Source: Acinetobacter proteolyticus (GTDB lineage: Bacteria; Pseudomonadota; Gammaproteobacteria; Pseudomonadales; Moraxellaceae). From it: a stretch of 64,000 nt of DNA. Both the position numbers and the translations under genes were made by a program. The notes beneath the pieces were generated by a model that was given only the letters and a program-made list of their open reading frames with translations, did no database searches and was not told where the DNA came from. Each line of letters starts with the position of its first letter. Positions within the stretch are counted from its first letter, which is position 1. The stretch is from contig NZ_KB849178.1 of the NCBI RefSeq assembly GCF_000367945.1, positions 303,501 to 367,500 on the forward strand. Direction: 5' to 3'. This document shows, piece after piece, positions 45,062-54,710 of this stretch.

Positions 45062-45991
45062 ATGAATAAAAGACTATTGCTGACAATCATCATTGTTGTC
45101 GTGGTCTTGGTTGGGATTGCTGTCTGGAAGAGCACCGCCTCTTCTGCGGCAATTCAGAACACCAAATCCACCTCATCATCTCAAGATTCATCCTTACAGA
45201 TGAGTGATGAAAACATGCCCAATAAAACCAAGGATGAAGTTTTTCAAGACTCTCTTTTGAAACAATTAAAAACGCTGCAGCAGCAACCAGGCAATATCAC
45301 CGAGTTTCTCAATGACTTCAAAGCCAACTGTCCTGTCACTGACTGTAATGCCGCGCTGGCGAAAGCACTTGCCCATTATCCCGATCAGAAATTTGCACAT
45401 TTGGTGGAAAATCTATTAAAGCGTATGCCGCAATATGAACAACGCATGCAAAGCACCGTGTTATCAACCTCTTTATCGCCAAAAGAACGCTTTGATGCAG
45501 TGTGGAAGCTGAGAGAACAAACCTTGGGACAGGCCGAAGCGATGCTTGGTTTTGGACAAGAACGCAGCTATGCAGATTATCGTTTTGCCTATCAGGATTT
45601 GGCACAGAATCAGAAACTCAGTGCTGAACAACGTTTAAAAGCATTTGAGCAGCTACAAAAACAGTATTCAGATACAACTCAACAAGAAAATAAAATGGGG
45701 CTTTATGAACAGGCACTCGGTTTAATTAATCAAGGCCAGTATAGCTCTGCTGAAACACAGCGCTTAAAACAGATGTTACAACAACGCTATTTGACTGAGC
45801 AGCAACGCCAAGACGTACAGCAGCGTGAACAACGTGAAGTTCAACAGCAGCAGCAAGTCGATCAATATCAACAAGCTGTGCAGCAGTTGCAACAAGAGAT
45901 GGAGCCTTTAAAAAATCAACTATCAAATGAAGAATGGCAAAAGCAATATCAAAGTCGTTTAGAAAATCTACGTTTGAAAATGTTTCCTTAA
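45062..45991 (+). CDS. Membrane-anchored lipase-foldase-like (LifO/PlcR-like) protein
   Basis: A 309-residue protein with an N-terminal membrane anchor (LLLTIIIVVVVLVGIAVW), a Ser/Thr-rich linker and a long helical, Gln-rich domain. Segments such as DAVWKLREQTLGQAEAMLGF and RYLTEQQRQDVQQREQ recall lipase-specific foldases, which arch over their enzyme. The canonical RxxFDY motif of LifO was not found, so this is a distant relative at best. Its position right after the sphingomyelinase gene suggests it folds that enzyme; a similar pairing (plcH-plcR) is known in Pseudomonas. Confidence 0.62.
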   Translation: MNKRLLLTIIIVVVVLVGIAVWKSTASSAAIQNTKSTSSSQDSSLQMSDENMPNKTKDEVFQDSLLKQLKTLQQQPGNITEFLNDFKANCPVTDCNAALAKALAHYPDQKFAHLVENLLKRMPQYEQRMQSTVLSTSLSPKERFDAVWKLREQTLGQAEAMLGFGQERSYADYRFAYQDLAQNQKLSAEQRLKAFEQLQKQYSDTTQQENKMGLYEQALGLINQGQYSSAETQRLKQMLQQRYLTEQQRQDVQQREQREVQQQQQVDQYQQAVQQLQQEMEPLKNQLSNEEWQKQYQSRLENLRLKMFP

Positions 45992-46044
45992 ATCCATTGA
46001 ACCCAAGCGACACCTGATCGCAAGGGTTCAATCAACCGATGGAG

Positions 46045-48003
46045 TTAAAGTAATGAAACATTTAATAATTGCTGACGTTTTTTCACTTGTTGCCCGACTT
46101 GACCAATCAACTCCTCGACAACACCATCAACATCGGATTTGATTTGTTGCTGAATCTTCATCGCTTCAAGCACCAATAAGGTTTGTCCTTTTGTTACTGA
46201 ATCTCCGACATTGACCAGCAAACTCACAATCGCACCGTCCATTGGTGCACGAATTTTGCCATCCCCCACCACCTCAGCCGCTTCTGGTGCTGCATAGGTA
46301 ATATTTTCAAGCATGCTATTGCCATTGCCTGCATCTAAATATAGCTGATTTTGATCAAAGACATAGGCGAGCTTACGTCGAACACCTTCATAGCTATAAA
46401 CAACTTGTTCATCACTAATGCTTATAATCTTGATTGTCGCTTGTTGATCGCATAACGCAACTTTGACCTGCTGCTGATCATTTTGCACATGCAGCAATAT
46501 CTGCTGATCGGCATATTTCAATTTCAGTGGAAACGGCATAGCAACACCGGTTTGCCAAGCCACTTGCTGCTGATTTTGCTGGCTAAACAGTGCGGCTGCG
46601 ACGGCTAAGATTTCGAGTGTCAAAGTTTGTTGGTGCAGGCTGAGATCTTCTTGGAAGTGTTGCTGAATAAATGCGGTGTTGGTATCCCCAGCCACAATGA
46701 TCGGATGACGCAATAAATTAACAAGGAACTGCTTATTGCTATTCACACCAAGCAATACACAATCATCAACCGCTTTGGCAAGCAGACGAATCGCATCCTG
46801 ACGGGTCTTACCGTAGGCAATCACTTTGGCCACCATCGGATCATAGAACGGACTGATTTCACCGTGTTCTAACATGCCATGATCAATACGAACATTCGGT
46901 AAACTGCCATCAGCACCGGCTGCTTGCCAACGTAGTACTTTGCCAGTTTGTGGCAGAAAATCCTGACGTGGATCTTCTGCATATAAACGAACTTCGATTG
47001 CATGCCCGTTTAAGCTCAACTCATGTTGTTGTAAAGGTAAGGTTTCGCCATTGGCAACTCGCAATTGCCATTCCACCAAATCCAATCCTGTGACCATTTC
47101 AGTGACTGGATGTTCGACTTGTAAACGCGTATTCATTTCCAAGAAATAGAATTCACCCGATTGATCAAGCAAAAACTCGACCGTACCTGCCCCAACATAA
47201 TCGCAGGCCTGTGCTGCCGCAACAGCAGCCTCACCCATTTTCTGACGCAGTTCAGATGTCATCACTGGACATGGCGCTTCTTCGACCACCTTTTGATGAC
47301 GGCGTTGGATCGAACAGTCTCTTTCAAATAAATATACATAATTGCCATGCGTATCCCCAAAGATCTGAATCTCGACATGACGTGGGGCAATCACCGCTTT
47401 TTCTAAGATCAGCTCACCCGAACCAAAGGCATTCTCTGCTTCCGAACGTGCTGTTTTTAATGCGTCCAATACCTCAGCAGCATCTTGAACCAGACGCATG
47501 CCTCGCCCACCACCACCAGCCGAGGCTTTGACCATTAAAGGATAGCCAATCTTCTCAGCTTGTTCAGCCAGATAATCAAGCTCTTGCTGATCGCCTTCAT
47601 AACCAGGCACACACGGTACACCAGCTTGAATCATGGCAATTTTAGAAAGACGTTTACTGCCCATCAGCTCGATGGCAGCAGCGGTCGGCCCAATAAAAGT
47701 GATGCCATGCTCAAAACAAGCCTGAGCAAAATCGGTATTTTCAGATAAAAAGCCATAACCTGGATGGACCGCATCAGCTCCAGTCTTCTGACAGGCTGCA
47801 ATAATATTGGCAATGGATAAATAGGATTCTGAAACTTTAGATGCACCGATATAAACCGCTTCATCTGCAAACTGTACATGGCGGGCATTAGCATCTACAT
47901 CTGAATACACCGCAACCGTTTGATAGCCCATTGCTTTGGCTGTTTGCATCACGCGAACAGCAATTTCGCCACGGTTTGCCACTAAGACTTTTGAAAAACT
48001 CAT
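46045..48003 (-). CDS. atuF: Geranyl-CoA carboxylase biotin-containing subunit AtuF
   Basis: A 652-residue acyl-CoA carboxylase alpha subunit. The biotin carboxylase domain (VLVANRGEIAVRVMQTA to ~450) has the glycine-rich GGGGRGMRL loop. A linker domain leads to the C-terminal biotinyl domain with the lysine in LVLEAMKIQQQ. Start at 48003 (MSFSKVLVA) has GAGAT upstream; the longer frame to 48039 is unlikely. The sequence alone could also be LiuD (methylcrotonyl-CoA carboxylase); the complete atuABCDEF order decides for AtuF. It is the last gene of the cluster, behind an intergenic repeat. Confidence 0.85.
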   Translation of the reverse strand: MSFSKVLVANRGEIAVRVMQTAKAMGYQTVAVYSDVDANARHVQFADEAVYIGASKVSESYLSIANIIAACQKTGADAVHPGYGFLSENTDFAQACFEHGITFIGPTAAAIELMGSKRLSKIAMIQAGVPCVPGYEGDQQELDYLAEQAEKIGYPLMVKASAGGGGRGMRLVQDAAEVLDALKTARSEAENAFGSGELILEKAVIAPRHVEIQIFGDTHGNYVYLFERDCSIQRRHQKVVEEAPCPVMTSELRQKMGEAAVAAAQACDYVGAGTVEFLLDQSGEFYFLEMNTRLQVEHPVTEMVTGLDLVEWQLRVANGETLPLQQHELSLNGHAIEVRLYAEDPRQDFLPQTGKVLRWQAAGADGSLPNVRIDHGMLEHGEISPFYDPMVAKVIAYGKTRQDAIRLLAKAVDDCVLLGVNSNKQFLVNLLRHPIIVAGDTNTAFIQQHFQEDLSLHQQTLTLEILAVAAALFSQQNQQQVAWQTGVAMPFPLKLKYADQQILLHVQNDQQQVKVALCDQQATIKIISISDEQVVYSYEGVRRKLAYVFDQNQLYLDAGNGNSMLENITYAAPEAAEVVGDGKIRAPMDGAIVSLLVNVGDSVTKGQTLLVLEAMKIQQQIKSDVDGVVEELIGQVGQQVKKRQQLLNVSLL

Positions 48004-48020
48004 TGTTTCATCTCTATTAT

Positions 48021-48093
48021 TAAATCCCTCTCGATCCACCTCTTAACGGAGGAAGTCCCTCTTGTTTAATCATAAAGAGGGTTTGAGGGAGAT
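48021..48093. repeat. Palindromic intergenic repeat between atuE and atuF
   Basis: Nested inverted repeats: outer ATCCCTC / GAGGGA arms, inner CCTC-ttaacg-GAGG and CCCTCTT-n11-AAGAGGG. This type of CCCTC/GAGGG element is common in intergenic regions of the genus. It may stabilise or attenuate the transcript. Confidence 0.7.
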
Positions 48094-48094
48094 G

Positions 48095-48925
48095 TTAGTC
48101 AAACCAATTCGGATTACGTTTTTGAATAAAAGCCATGGTGCCTTCTTGCCCTTCTGCGCCAGCGACTGCCTGAGCAAACTGTTGTGCAGCATCATCCAAA
48201 AGCTGCTCTAAAGGCTCATTCAGCGTCCGATGTAATAAAGCTTTGGTGGCACGAGAAGCCAACGGTGCAGCACGTTTAATCTGTTGAATTATGTCTGTAA
48301 GTTGTTGTTCAAGATCAACTTCATCTTGTGCAACTTGATGAACGACACCTAAGTCCAAAGCCGTCTTGCCATCAAAACGTAAACCCAATAACGCCAAACG
48401 GCGGGCTTGGGTCAAACCAATTCTCTTCACCACAAAAGGCGTAATCTGTGCAGGCAAAATACCTAAGCCTGTTTCAGGTAGGCCAAACTGAGCTGTATCA
48501 CGGCTGATGGCAATATCTGACACACAGGCTAAACCAAAGCCTCCACCCAGCACTGCCCCTTCCAGCACAGCAACAACGGTCTGAGGTGCTTGATCCACTT
48601 GTTCAATCATGGTCCCAAAACGACGGTTAAAATCGACATAAGGTTGCAAACTGCCTGTATTCGCAGCTTCAACACGTAATCCCGCCATATCCTTGATATC
48701 GCCGCCAGCACAGAAATGCCCACCTCGACCACGTAAAATCACAGCACGAATAGAGACATCATCGGCAATCTGGCTAAACACCTGTTGAATAGCAGTAACC
48801 ATCTTTAAACTCATGGCATTACGGCTCTCAGGACGATTTAACCATAACGTTAAAATGCCACCTTGCTGTTCAAGCTGAATACTGTCATCTAACGCTAAGC
48901 CTGCAAGAGAAGTTGCAACTGTCAT
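48095..48925 (-). CDS. atuE: Isohexenylglutaconyl-CoA hydratase AtuE-like
   Basis: A 276-residue crotonase-fold enzyme: LWLNRPESRNAMS, RGRGGHFCAGGDIKDMAG (oxyanion hole) and VLEGAVLGGGFGLA. Start at 48925 (MTVATSLAG) has GGAG 8-11 bases upstream, and clears the atuD stop at 48936. It hydrates the carboxylated terpene-CoA intermediate before cleavage. Assignment over a generic enoyl-CoA hydratase rests on position between atuD and atuF. Confidence 0.83.
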   Translation of the reverse strand: MTVATSLAGLALDDSIQLEQQGGILTLWLNRPESRNAMSLKMVTAIQQVFSQIADDVSIRAVILRGRGGHFCAGGDIKDMAGLRVEAANTGSLQPYVDFNRRFGTMIEQVDQAPQTVVAVLEGAVLGGGFGLACVSDIAISRDTAQFGLPETGLGILPAQITPFVVKRIGLTQARRLALLGLRFDGKTALDLGVVHQVAQDEVDLEQQLTDIIQQIKRAAPLASRATKALLHRTLNEPLEQLLDDAAQQFAQAVAGAEGQEGTMAFIQKRNPNWFD

Positions 48926-48935
48926 GCTTCTGCTC

Positions 48936-50096
48936 CTAGCTTTTCTGTTTCTTCGGCAGAATATCGGTGAGCTTACAAATGATCCCCAACATGATTTCAT
49001 CCGCACCGCCACCAATCGAACCTAAGCGCCCATCACGGAACAATTGCGATGCAGGGTTATCCCACATAAAGCCATTACCACCCCAATATTGCAGGCAGCT
49101 GTCTGCCACTTCACGGCTTAAGCGTCCTGCTTTCAGCTTCGCCATTGAAGCCATTAATGTGACATCTTCACCCGCAATATGCTGTTCGCAGGCTTGAAGC
49201 GTTAGGGCTTTTAACGCTGCAACTTCTGTCATCAGTTCAGCAAAACGGAAATGTACATATTGGTTATTAATCAATGGTTGACCAAAAGTAGTTCGCTCTC
49301 TGGTGTAATCAATGGTCTGCTGAATGACCTTTTCCATACCGCCAACCGCATTGATACAGGCCCACATACGCTCCTCTTGGAACTGCATCATTTGCATCAT
49401 GAAGCCCATGCCTTCCACCCCAACCAAGTTACGTTGTGGTACACGTACATTGTCGAAATAGACCTGTGCCGTGGTGGTGGAGCGCATCCCCAATTTATTT
49501 AAGGGTTCTGAAAAGCTGATCCCTGCCGTTTTTGCAGGAACAATAATCATGGATTTATTGACGTGTGGCTTATCGTCAGAAGTATTGGCAAGTAAACAGA
49601 AGAAATCGGCTTGCAGTGAATTGGTAATCCACATCTTACTGCCATTAATCACATAATCATCGCCATCTTTTTTTGCTGTGGTTTTGATGGCTGCCACGTC
49701 AGAACCCGCATGCACTTCAGACACTGCAATCGAAGCGACATATTCACCACGGATGGCAGGGTTTAGAAACTCATCTCGCAACTCTTTGCTGCCAAAGCGT
49801 GCCAGTGCAGGTGTTGCCATATCGGTTTGCACACCAATCGCCAGTGGCACACCCCCACAATCAGCACGACCTAACTCTTCTGCCACCACAAGGTTGTATG
49901 AATAATCGAGCCCTAAACCACCATTCTCCTCAGGCTTACAAATCCCCAATAAACCCAAGTCCCCCATTTTCTTGAACACGTCATGAATCGGAAAACGGCC
50001 CGCTTCTTCCCATTCTGGAATAAAAGGATTTAGCTCATTTTCAACAAACTGGCGTGTGGTACGGCGTAAAGCATCATGTTCTGCGGTAAATTTCAT
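48936..50096 (-). CDS. atuD: Citronellyl-CoA dehydrogenase AtuD-like
   Basis: A 386-residue flavin acyl-CoA dehydrogenase. Signatures IAVSEVHAGSDVAAIKT and a C-terminal QYWGGNGFMWDNPASQLFRDGR are present. In the Atu pathway AtuD makes the cis-geranyl-CoA double bond from citronellyl-CoA. It is separated from atuC by a palindromic repeat, the only large gap within the atuA-E genes. Confidence 0.84.
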   Translation of the reverse strand: MKFTAEHDALRRTTRQFVENELNPFIPEWEEAGRFPIHDVFKKMGDLGLLGICKPEENGGLGLDYSYNLVVAEELGRADCGGVPLAIGVQTDMATPALARFGSKELRDEFLNPAIRGEYVASIAVSEVHAGSDVAAIKTTAKKDGDDYVINGSKMWITNSLQADFFCLLANTSDDKPHVNKSMIIVPAKTAGISFSEPLNKLGMRSTTTAQVYFDNVRVPQRNLVGVEGMGFMMQMMQFQEERMWACINAVGGMEKVIQQTIDYTRERTTFGQPLINNQYVHFRFAELMTEVAALKALTLQACEQHIAGEDVTLMASMAKLKAGRLSREVADSCLQYWGGNGFMWDNPASQLFRDGRLGSIGGGADEIMLGIICKLTDILPKKQKS

Positions 50097-50122
50097 TGTT
50101 TTTGTTCCTTAAAAATTGTTTT

Positions 50123-50200
50123 TCCCCTCTCCCTAACCCTCTCCCCTTTGGGGAGAGGGAATCCCTTCTCCCTTTGGGAGAAGGCTAGGATGAGGGTGTT
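50123..50200. repeat. REP-like palindromic element between atuC and atuD
   Basis: Two hairpins, CCCTCTCCCC-ttt-GGGGAGAGGG and CCCTTCTCCC-ttt-GGGAGAAGG, framed by CCCTCTCCCTAA and CTAGGATGAGGG. It is of the CCCTCTCCC/GGGAGAGGG type found in many gammaproteobacterial intergenic regions. Confidence 0.75.
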
Positions 50201-50204
50201 AAAA

Positions 50205-51818
50205 CTAAAATCTCGACACACCAAATCGTGTTGGATTGAGTTCACGTTGTTGTGCTTCATAAATGGTTTGTAATAAAAATATCAGTACTTTACGGGTGTC
50301 TCTTGGGTCAATGATGCCATCATCATGCAGCATGGCCGTATTGAATAACGCCGTCGACTGCTGTTCCAGTTTCATTGCTGTACTTTGTTCCAGAAAATCC
50401 AGCATCTGCGGATTCGGTTCCATTCCTGAAGCTTTCTGTTTGCCCTCAGCCACAATCCGTAAGACTTTACCTGCTTGCGCTGCACCCATCACAGCCACAT
50501 GTGAGTTTGGCCATGCAAAGATAAATTGCGGCGATAAACTACGGCCACACATGGCATAGTTACCTGCGCCATAAGAGCCTGCCACCACAATCGAAATCTT
50601 GGGTACTGTTGCATTGGCCACCGCCTGAATCAGCTTGGAACCATGTTTAATAATCCCGTTCTGCTCTGCATCGGTTCCGACCATAAAACCGGTGGTGTTA
50701 TGCAGGAATAAAAGTGGGCGTTGGGTCTGTTCACACAGATGAATAAACTGAGCTGCTTTAGCCGCCCCTTGTGGGGTAATCGGACCATTATTGGTAATAA
50801 TGCCGATATGTAGTCCGCCTACTTTGGCCCAACCACACACGGTTAAGGCATCATATTCCTGCTTAAATTCGAGAAAATCTGAATCATCGATAATCCGCGC
50901 AATGATTTCTTTCATATCAAAGGGTTGCTTTGGATCTTGTGGAACAATGCCTAACAGCTCTTCAGCAGCATAACGTGGTTCTTTATAACGCGGATTGGAT
51001 TGTGCAGTTTGCTCTTTCCAATTGAGATGCTCAAAAATCTCACGTGCCAAACGAATACCATCGGCATCATTTTCAGCTAAATATTCCGCCACACCTGAAA
51101 TTTGGGTATGCATTTCTGCGCCACCCAACTCTTCTGCAGTTGCCACTTCCCCTGTTGCTGCCAATAACAGTGGTGGGCCAGCCAATAACATTTCCGTTTG
51201 CTTGCGCACCGCAATCACATAGTCAGACAAACCTGGTTGATAAGCACCACCTGCGGTTGCATTACCATGCACCACGGCAACTTGCGGAATCCCAGCCGCA
51301 GATAAACGCGCCTGATTGGCAAAAGTCATACCGCCATAAGTGAATACTTCAGCGGCATAATTCAGGTTTGCGCCACCACTTTCGGTCAAGGTCACCATCG
51401 GCAGCTTTTGTTCTAATGCGATCTTTTGCAGGCGGAGGGTTTTATGCACCCCCATAGGTGACATGGTGCCGCCTTTGATCGCACTGTTACTTGCAGACAC
51501 CAGCGCACGGACACCGCTGACAAAACCGATCCCGGCAATCACACCACCACCTGCTTCAGAACCATCTTTATCGTCATGCATGTTGTAGCCAACCAAGCCA
51601 CATAACTCAACAAAAGGTGAGTCTGCATCTAACAGTAAACGAATACGTTCATGCGGCAAGATTTTACCTTTCTTATCAAACTTGGGTTTTGCCGCATAAG
51701 ACTTATCAATACTTTTTTGCTGCACGGCACGAACTTCAGCCAACTGCGCTAATAAAGCTTCTCGGTTTTGCTGATATTGTTCACTCCCTACCGCAATTTC
51801 AGATTGGAGAATCGTCAT
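50205..51818 (-). CDS. atuC: Geranyl-CoA carboxylase carboxyltransferase subunit AtuC
   Basis: A 537-residue carboxyltransferase (beta) subunit. It has the acyl-CoA and carboxybiotin domains, with GAGNYAMCGRSLSPQFIFAWP and FLHNTTGFMVGTDAEQNGIIKHG. It carries the carboxyl group from biotin to geranyl-CoA with AtuF. Very similar in plan to LiuB, but the atu gene order supports AtuC. The start lies two bases after the atuB stop. Confidence 0.87.
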   Translation of the reverse strand: MTILQSEIAVGSEQYQQNREALLAQLAEVRAVQQKSIDKSYAAKPKFDKKGKILPHERIRLLLDADSPFVELCGLVGYNMHDDKDGSEAGGGVIAGIGFVSGVRALVSASNSAIKGGTMSPMGVHKTLRLQKIALEQKLPMVTLTESGGANLNYAAEVFTYGGMTFANQARLSAAGIPQVAVVHGNATAGGAYQPGLSDYVIAVRKQTEMLLAGPPLLLAATGEVATAEELGGAEMHTQISGVAEYLAENDADGIRLAREIFEHLNWKEQTAQSNPRYKEPRYAAEELLGIVPQDPKQPFDMKEIIARIIDDSDFLEFKQEYDALTVCGWAKVGGLHIGIITNNGPITPQGAAKAAQFIHLCEQTQRPLLFLHNTTGFMVGTDAEQNGIIKHGSKLIQAVANATVPKISIVVAGSYGAGNYAMCGRSLSPQFIFAWPNSHVAVMGAAQAGKVLRIVAEGKQKASGMEPNPQMLDFLEQSTAMKLEQQSTALFNTAMLHDDGIIDPRDTRKVLIFLLQTIYEAQQRELNPTRFGVSRF

Positions 51819-51820
51819 GT

Positions 51821-52696
51821 TTATTCTCCATCTGTTTTGAATATGTCAGGGATAAAAGCACGATGGAAACCATTAAAAGCGTCATTATTGGTCGCATCAG
51901 CCAATGGATACATGCGTGTGCCTTGTGATGCGGCTCCATCAATACGCAGGGTAACACCTGATACAAAAGCCGCTGCATCGGAAAGTAGATAACAAATCGC
52001 TGAGGAGATCTCTGACTCTGTGCCCATCCGTTTTAACGGGACATTGCTCGCTAAACTTGGAATGATCACTTTGGCAAAATCACCACTATAGTTATCCATG
52101 CCCGAAGAAATAATCCAGCCTGGTGCAACTGCATTAACACGTACTCCAGATTTGCCCCATTCCACAGAAGCCGTTTTAGTCAGGTTATCCACCCCTGAAC
52201 GTGCTGCACCTGAATGTCCCATGCCCGGCATCCCGCCCCACATATCTGCAGTCATATTCACGATGCTACCGCCATGTTTTGCCATCCACTGGTTATAAGC
52301 TTCACGCATCAAGTAAAAGGTGGAATGCAGGTTATTACGGACCACAGCATCAAAACCATTGGCAGAAATATTCTCTAATGCAGAAGGAAATTGCCCCCCC
52401 GCGTTATTGACTAAACCATCGAGCTTGCCAAATTTTTCCAGCACCTCAGCAATCATGCTTTTAACTTGTTCTTCATCACGATTGTCACAGACGATGCAAT
52501 GGACTTTGCCTCCATCTTCCAGAATTTCTTGGCTGACTTTTTCTAGTTTTTCAACTTTTCGGCCTGTGATGACCACTTGTGCGCCTAAAGAAGCCAACTC
52601 ATGTGCAGTACAACGGCCAATACCCGAACCACCACCTGTGACGATCACCACTTTGTCAGCAAATGCATCTGCCCTGAAAATTGATTGATAAGCCAT
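51821..52696 (-). CDS. atuB: Short-chain dehydrogenase AtuB-like
   Basis: A 291-residue SDR with TGGGSGIGRCTA, NNAGG and an extended C-terminus. In the usual Ser-Tyr-Lys positions I see NMTADMWGG and GHSGAARSGVDN: the YxxxK motif is replaced (HSGAAR), as in 2,4-dienoyl-CoA reductase-like SDRs. In atu clusters AtuB is proposed to act on citronellol/citronellal or an intermediate. Ten bases downstream of atuA. Confidence 0.78.
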   Translation of the reverse strand: MAYQSIFRADAFADKVVIVTGGGSGIGRCTAHELASLGAQVVITGRKVEKLEKVSQEILEDGGKVHCIVCDNRDEEQVKSMIAEVLEKFGKLDGLVNNAGGQFPSALENISANGFDAVVRNNLHSTFYLMREAYNQWMAKHGGSIVNMTADMWGGMPGMGHSGAARSGVDNLTKTASVEWGKSGVRVNAVAPGWIISSGMDNYSGDFAKVIIPSLASNVPLKRMGTESEISSAICYLLSDAAAFVSGVTLRIDGAASQGTRMYPLADATNNDAFNGFHRAFIPDIFKTDGE

Positions 52697-52706
52697 GTTT
52701 AAATCC

Positions 52707-54515
52707 TTAATATTTTTCTAACAATTGTGCTGGCACTTTCACCGGCATATCTAATAGTTGCTGAGCAAACGCCTTACCTTGTGGGTCAATTCGTAAGCTG
52801 GCAATACCACCGCCACCCAATGCATTTTCCAGCATGAAATTCAGTGCATGCATGGCAGGTAGTTCATAACGAATCACTTTTGATTTTTCAGGATCTAAAA
52901 CATGCTGCATATACTCTGCAACATTGGCCTCGGTCAGTCCTGCACGAATCCATGGTAAATATTCAGCCTTGCGCGCGATCACCCCAATATTGCTGTGATT
53001 GCCCTTATCTCCACTACGTGCATGTGCAACTTCAACTAGAGGAACTTCAACCTCATCACCTTGATATACCGCTACGTCACCAACAAGATGCTGCACATAG
53101 TCCTGTGAAGCTTGTCCAACGGGGATCTGAACGGGATAACGCTGTCCTGCAAAATCGACTTCGACTTTTAATCGATCTTTATCAATCAAGAATGAAAATA
53201 ATTTCACCACTGCCGATGCTTTAGGACGCCCTCCGACAATCCCTGCCAATGCTGGTGCCATCCCTGTAGAGGCTTGGGCAATTTCCGAAGCAAAGAACAT
53301 ACAGGCTTCTTTAAATAGGTGCTTGACCGCGATTTTGACCACTACTTCACGGCTATCTTTCACTTGCGCATGTGCACCATAAGTGCTTTCAATACCAAGA
53401 ATCTCAACCGACTTTTCACTAAAAGGGGGAACTGATCGTAACGCCAACACTCGTTCACATTTGTTGATGATGGCATCGGCAATCACTTGGGCTTTTTCTG
53501 GTGCTTCACGACCTGCGATCAAGAAACTGACTAGAACTCGATAACCATCGGCATAGGTTGCGCTGACTTTATATTGCTGAGTTGGTGCACGACCTGCGGC
53601 ACCAGTCACCTTGACCCGATGTTCGCCCACCTGTTCTAAATGGACTTGACTAAAATCAGCGCTTACATCAGGTAAAAGATAGGCTTGCGGATTGCCAATT
53701 TCATAGACAATCTGCTCTGCTACCGTCGCAGTTGAAACCAAGCCACCCGTCCCTTGCGGCTTGGTCACGATAAATGAAGCATCGGCGCTGACTTCTACGA
53801 TCGGAAAGCCCATATTGTCAAAACCTTGAACTAGGCGCCAATCGGTAAAGTTTCCACCTGTACATTGTGCACCACATTCAATCACATGCCCTGCCAATGA
53901 GCCTTGTGCCAGCTTGTCATAATCATCGAGTGACCATTTGTATTCATGCAGCAAAGGTGCCAGTACAACCGCCGAATCGACCACACGGCCAGTAATCACA
54001 ATATCTGCACCCAAATCTAAAGCATCACGAATCGCAACAGCACCAAGATAGGCATTACTACTGGCCACATGTGCAGGCAAGGCATCACCATTAAACATTT
54101 CCTGAATATTTTGGGTGAGTAATTCAGCATGCTTAGGCAATACATCATCACCCAACACCACGGCAACTTTTAAATCTAAGCCTTTTTCATCAATAATTTT
54201 CTGTAGGGCATCACGGCAAGCCAGTGGGTTTACCCCACCCGCATTGCTAATCACTTTTATTTTTTTCTCAGCAATTTTATGGATCAGGGGTGACATCACT
54301 CGACTGACAAAATCCAGCGCATAACCATGACTTGGATCGATCATCATCGCTTTGGCCATAATTGACATGGTGATTTCGGATAAATAATCAAACACCAGAT
54401 AATCAATATCACTCAGATGCACCAACTGAAAGGCAGCAGTGTTGGTATCGCCCCAGAATCCTGATGCACACCCGATTTTGACTAGCCTCTGGTCATCCTG
54501 TTTGACAGTTGTCAT
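52707..54515 (-). CDS. atuA: Acyclic terpene utilization protein AtuA
   Basis: A 602-residue AtuA protein. An N-terminal DUF1446 domain (KIGCASGFWGDTNTAAFQL, GLDLKVAVVLGDDVLP, GGNFTDWR) is joined to the C-terminal AtuA-like domain with VEVAHARSGDKGNHSNIGV. Start taken at 54515 (MTTVKQDD); an ATG at 54527 is close. A frame reaching 54626 would run through both AtuR operator-like sites, so it is rejected. AtuA is required for terpene degradation; its reaction is not settled. Confidence 0.87.
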   Translation of the reverse strand: MTTVKQDDQRLVKIGCASGFWGDTNTAAFQLVHLSDIDYLVFDYLSEITMSIMAKAMMIDPSHGYALDFVSRVMSPLIHKIAEKKIKVISNAGGVNPLACRDALQKIIDEKGLDLKVAVVLGDDVLPKHAELLTQNIQEMFNGDALPAHVASSNAYLGAVAIRDALDLGADIVITGRVVDSAVVLAPLLHEYKWSLDDYDKLAQGSLAGHVIECGAQCTGGNFTDWRLVQGFDNMGFPIVEVSADASFIVTKPQGTGGLVSTATVAEQIVYEIGNPQAYLLPDVSADFSQVHLEQVGEHRVKVTGAAGRAPTQQYKVSATYADGYRVLVSFLIAGREAPEKAQVIADAIINKCERVLALRSVPPFSEKSVEILGIESTYGAHAQVKDSREVVVKIAVKHLFKEACMFFASEIAQASTGMAPALAGIVGGRPKASAVVKLFSFLIDKDRLKVEVDFAGQRYPVQIPVGQASQDYVQHLVGDVAVYQGDEVEVPLVEVAHARSGDKGNHSNIGVIARKAEYLPWIRAGLTEANVAEYMQHVLDPEKSKVIRYELPAMHALNFMLENALGGGGIASLRIDPQGKAFAQQLLDMPVKVPAQLLEKY

Positions 54516-54554
54516 GCGCTTTCTCATTGTTATTGCTAAAAACGCCTTAACATT

Positions 54555-54572
54555 ACCAAGCAAGTGCTTGGT
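54555..54572. promoter_or_regulatory. AtuR operator-like inverted repeat 1
   Basis: ACCAAGCAAGTGCTTGGT: perfect 8-base arms around a 2-base centre, 40 bases upstream of the atuA start. P. aeruginosa AtuR binds two inverted repeats in the same intergenic position. Confidence 0.75.
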
Positions 54573-54617
54573 TTGTAAAGTACATAATGCTATGCTGTAT
54601 TGGCAAAAACAGACAAA

Positions 54618-54635
54618 CTCAAGCAAATGCTTGTT
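54618..54635. promoter_or_regulatory. AtuR operator-like inverted repeat 2
   Basis: CTCAAGCAAATGCTTGTT with core CAAGCA-AA-TGCTTG, 76 bases before the atuR start and 63 bases from the first site (six helical turns). Confidence 0.7.
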
Positions 54636-54710
54636 ATAAAAAGATAAGACAATGCATCAAATGATTTTTGTTACAATACACTTTAGATTAAATGGGATAG
54701 ACGGATAGGC

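Noticed and set aside
54516..54626. N-terminal extension of AtuA to 54626
   Set aside because: It would translate through an AtuR operator-like site and is not part of the AtuA family; ATG at 54515 or 54527 fits.
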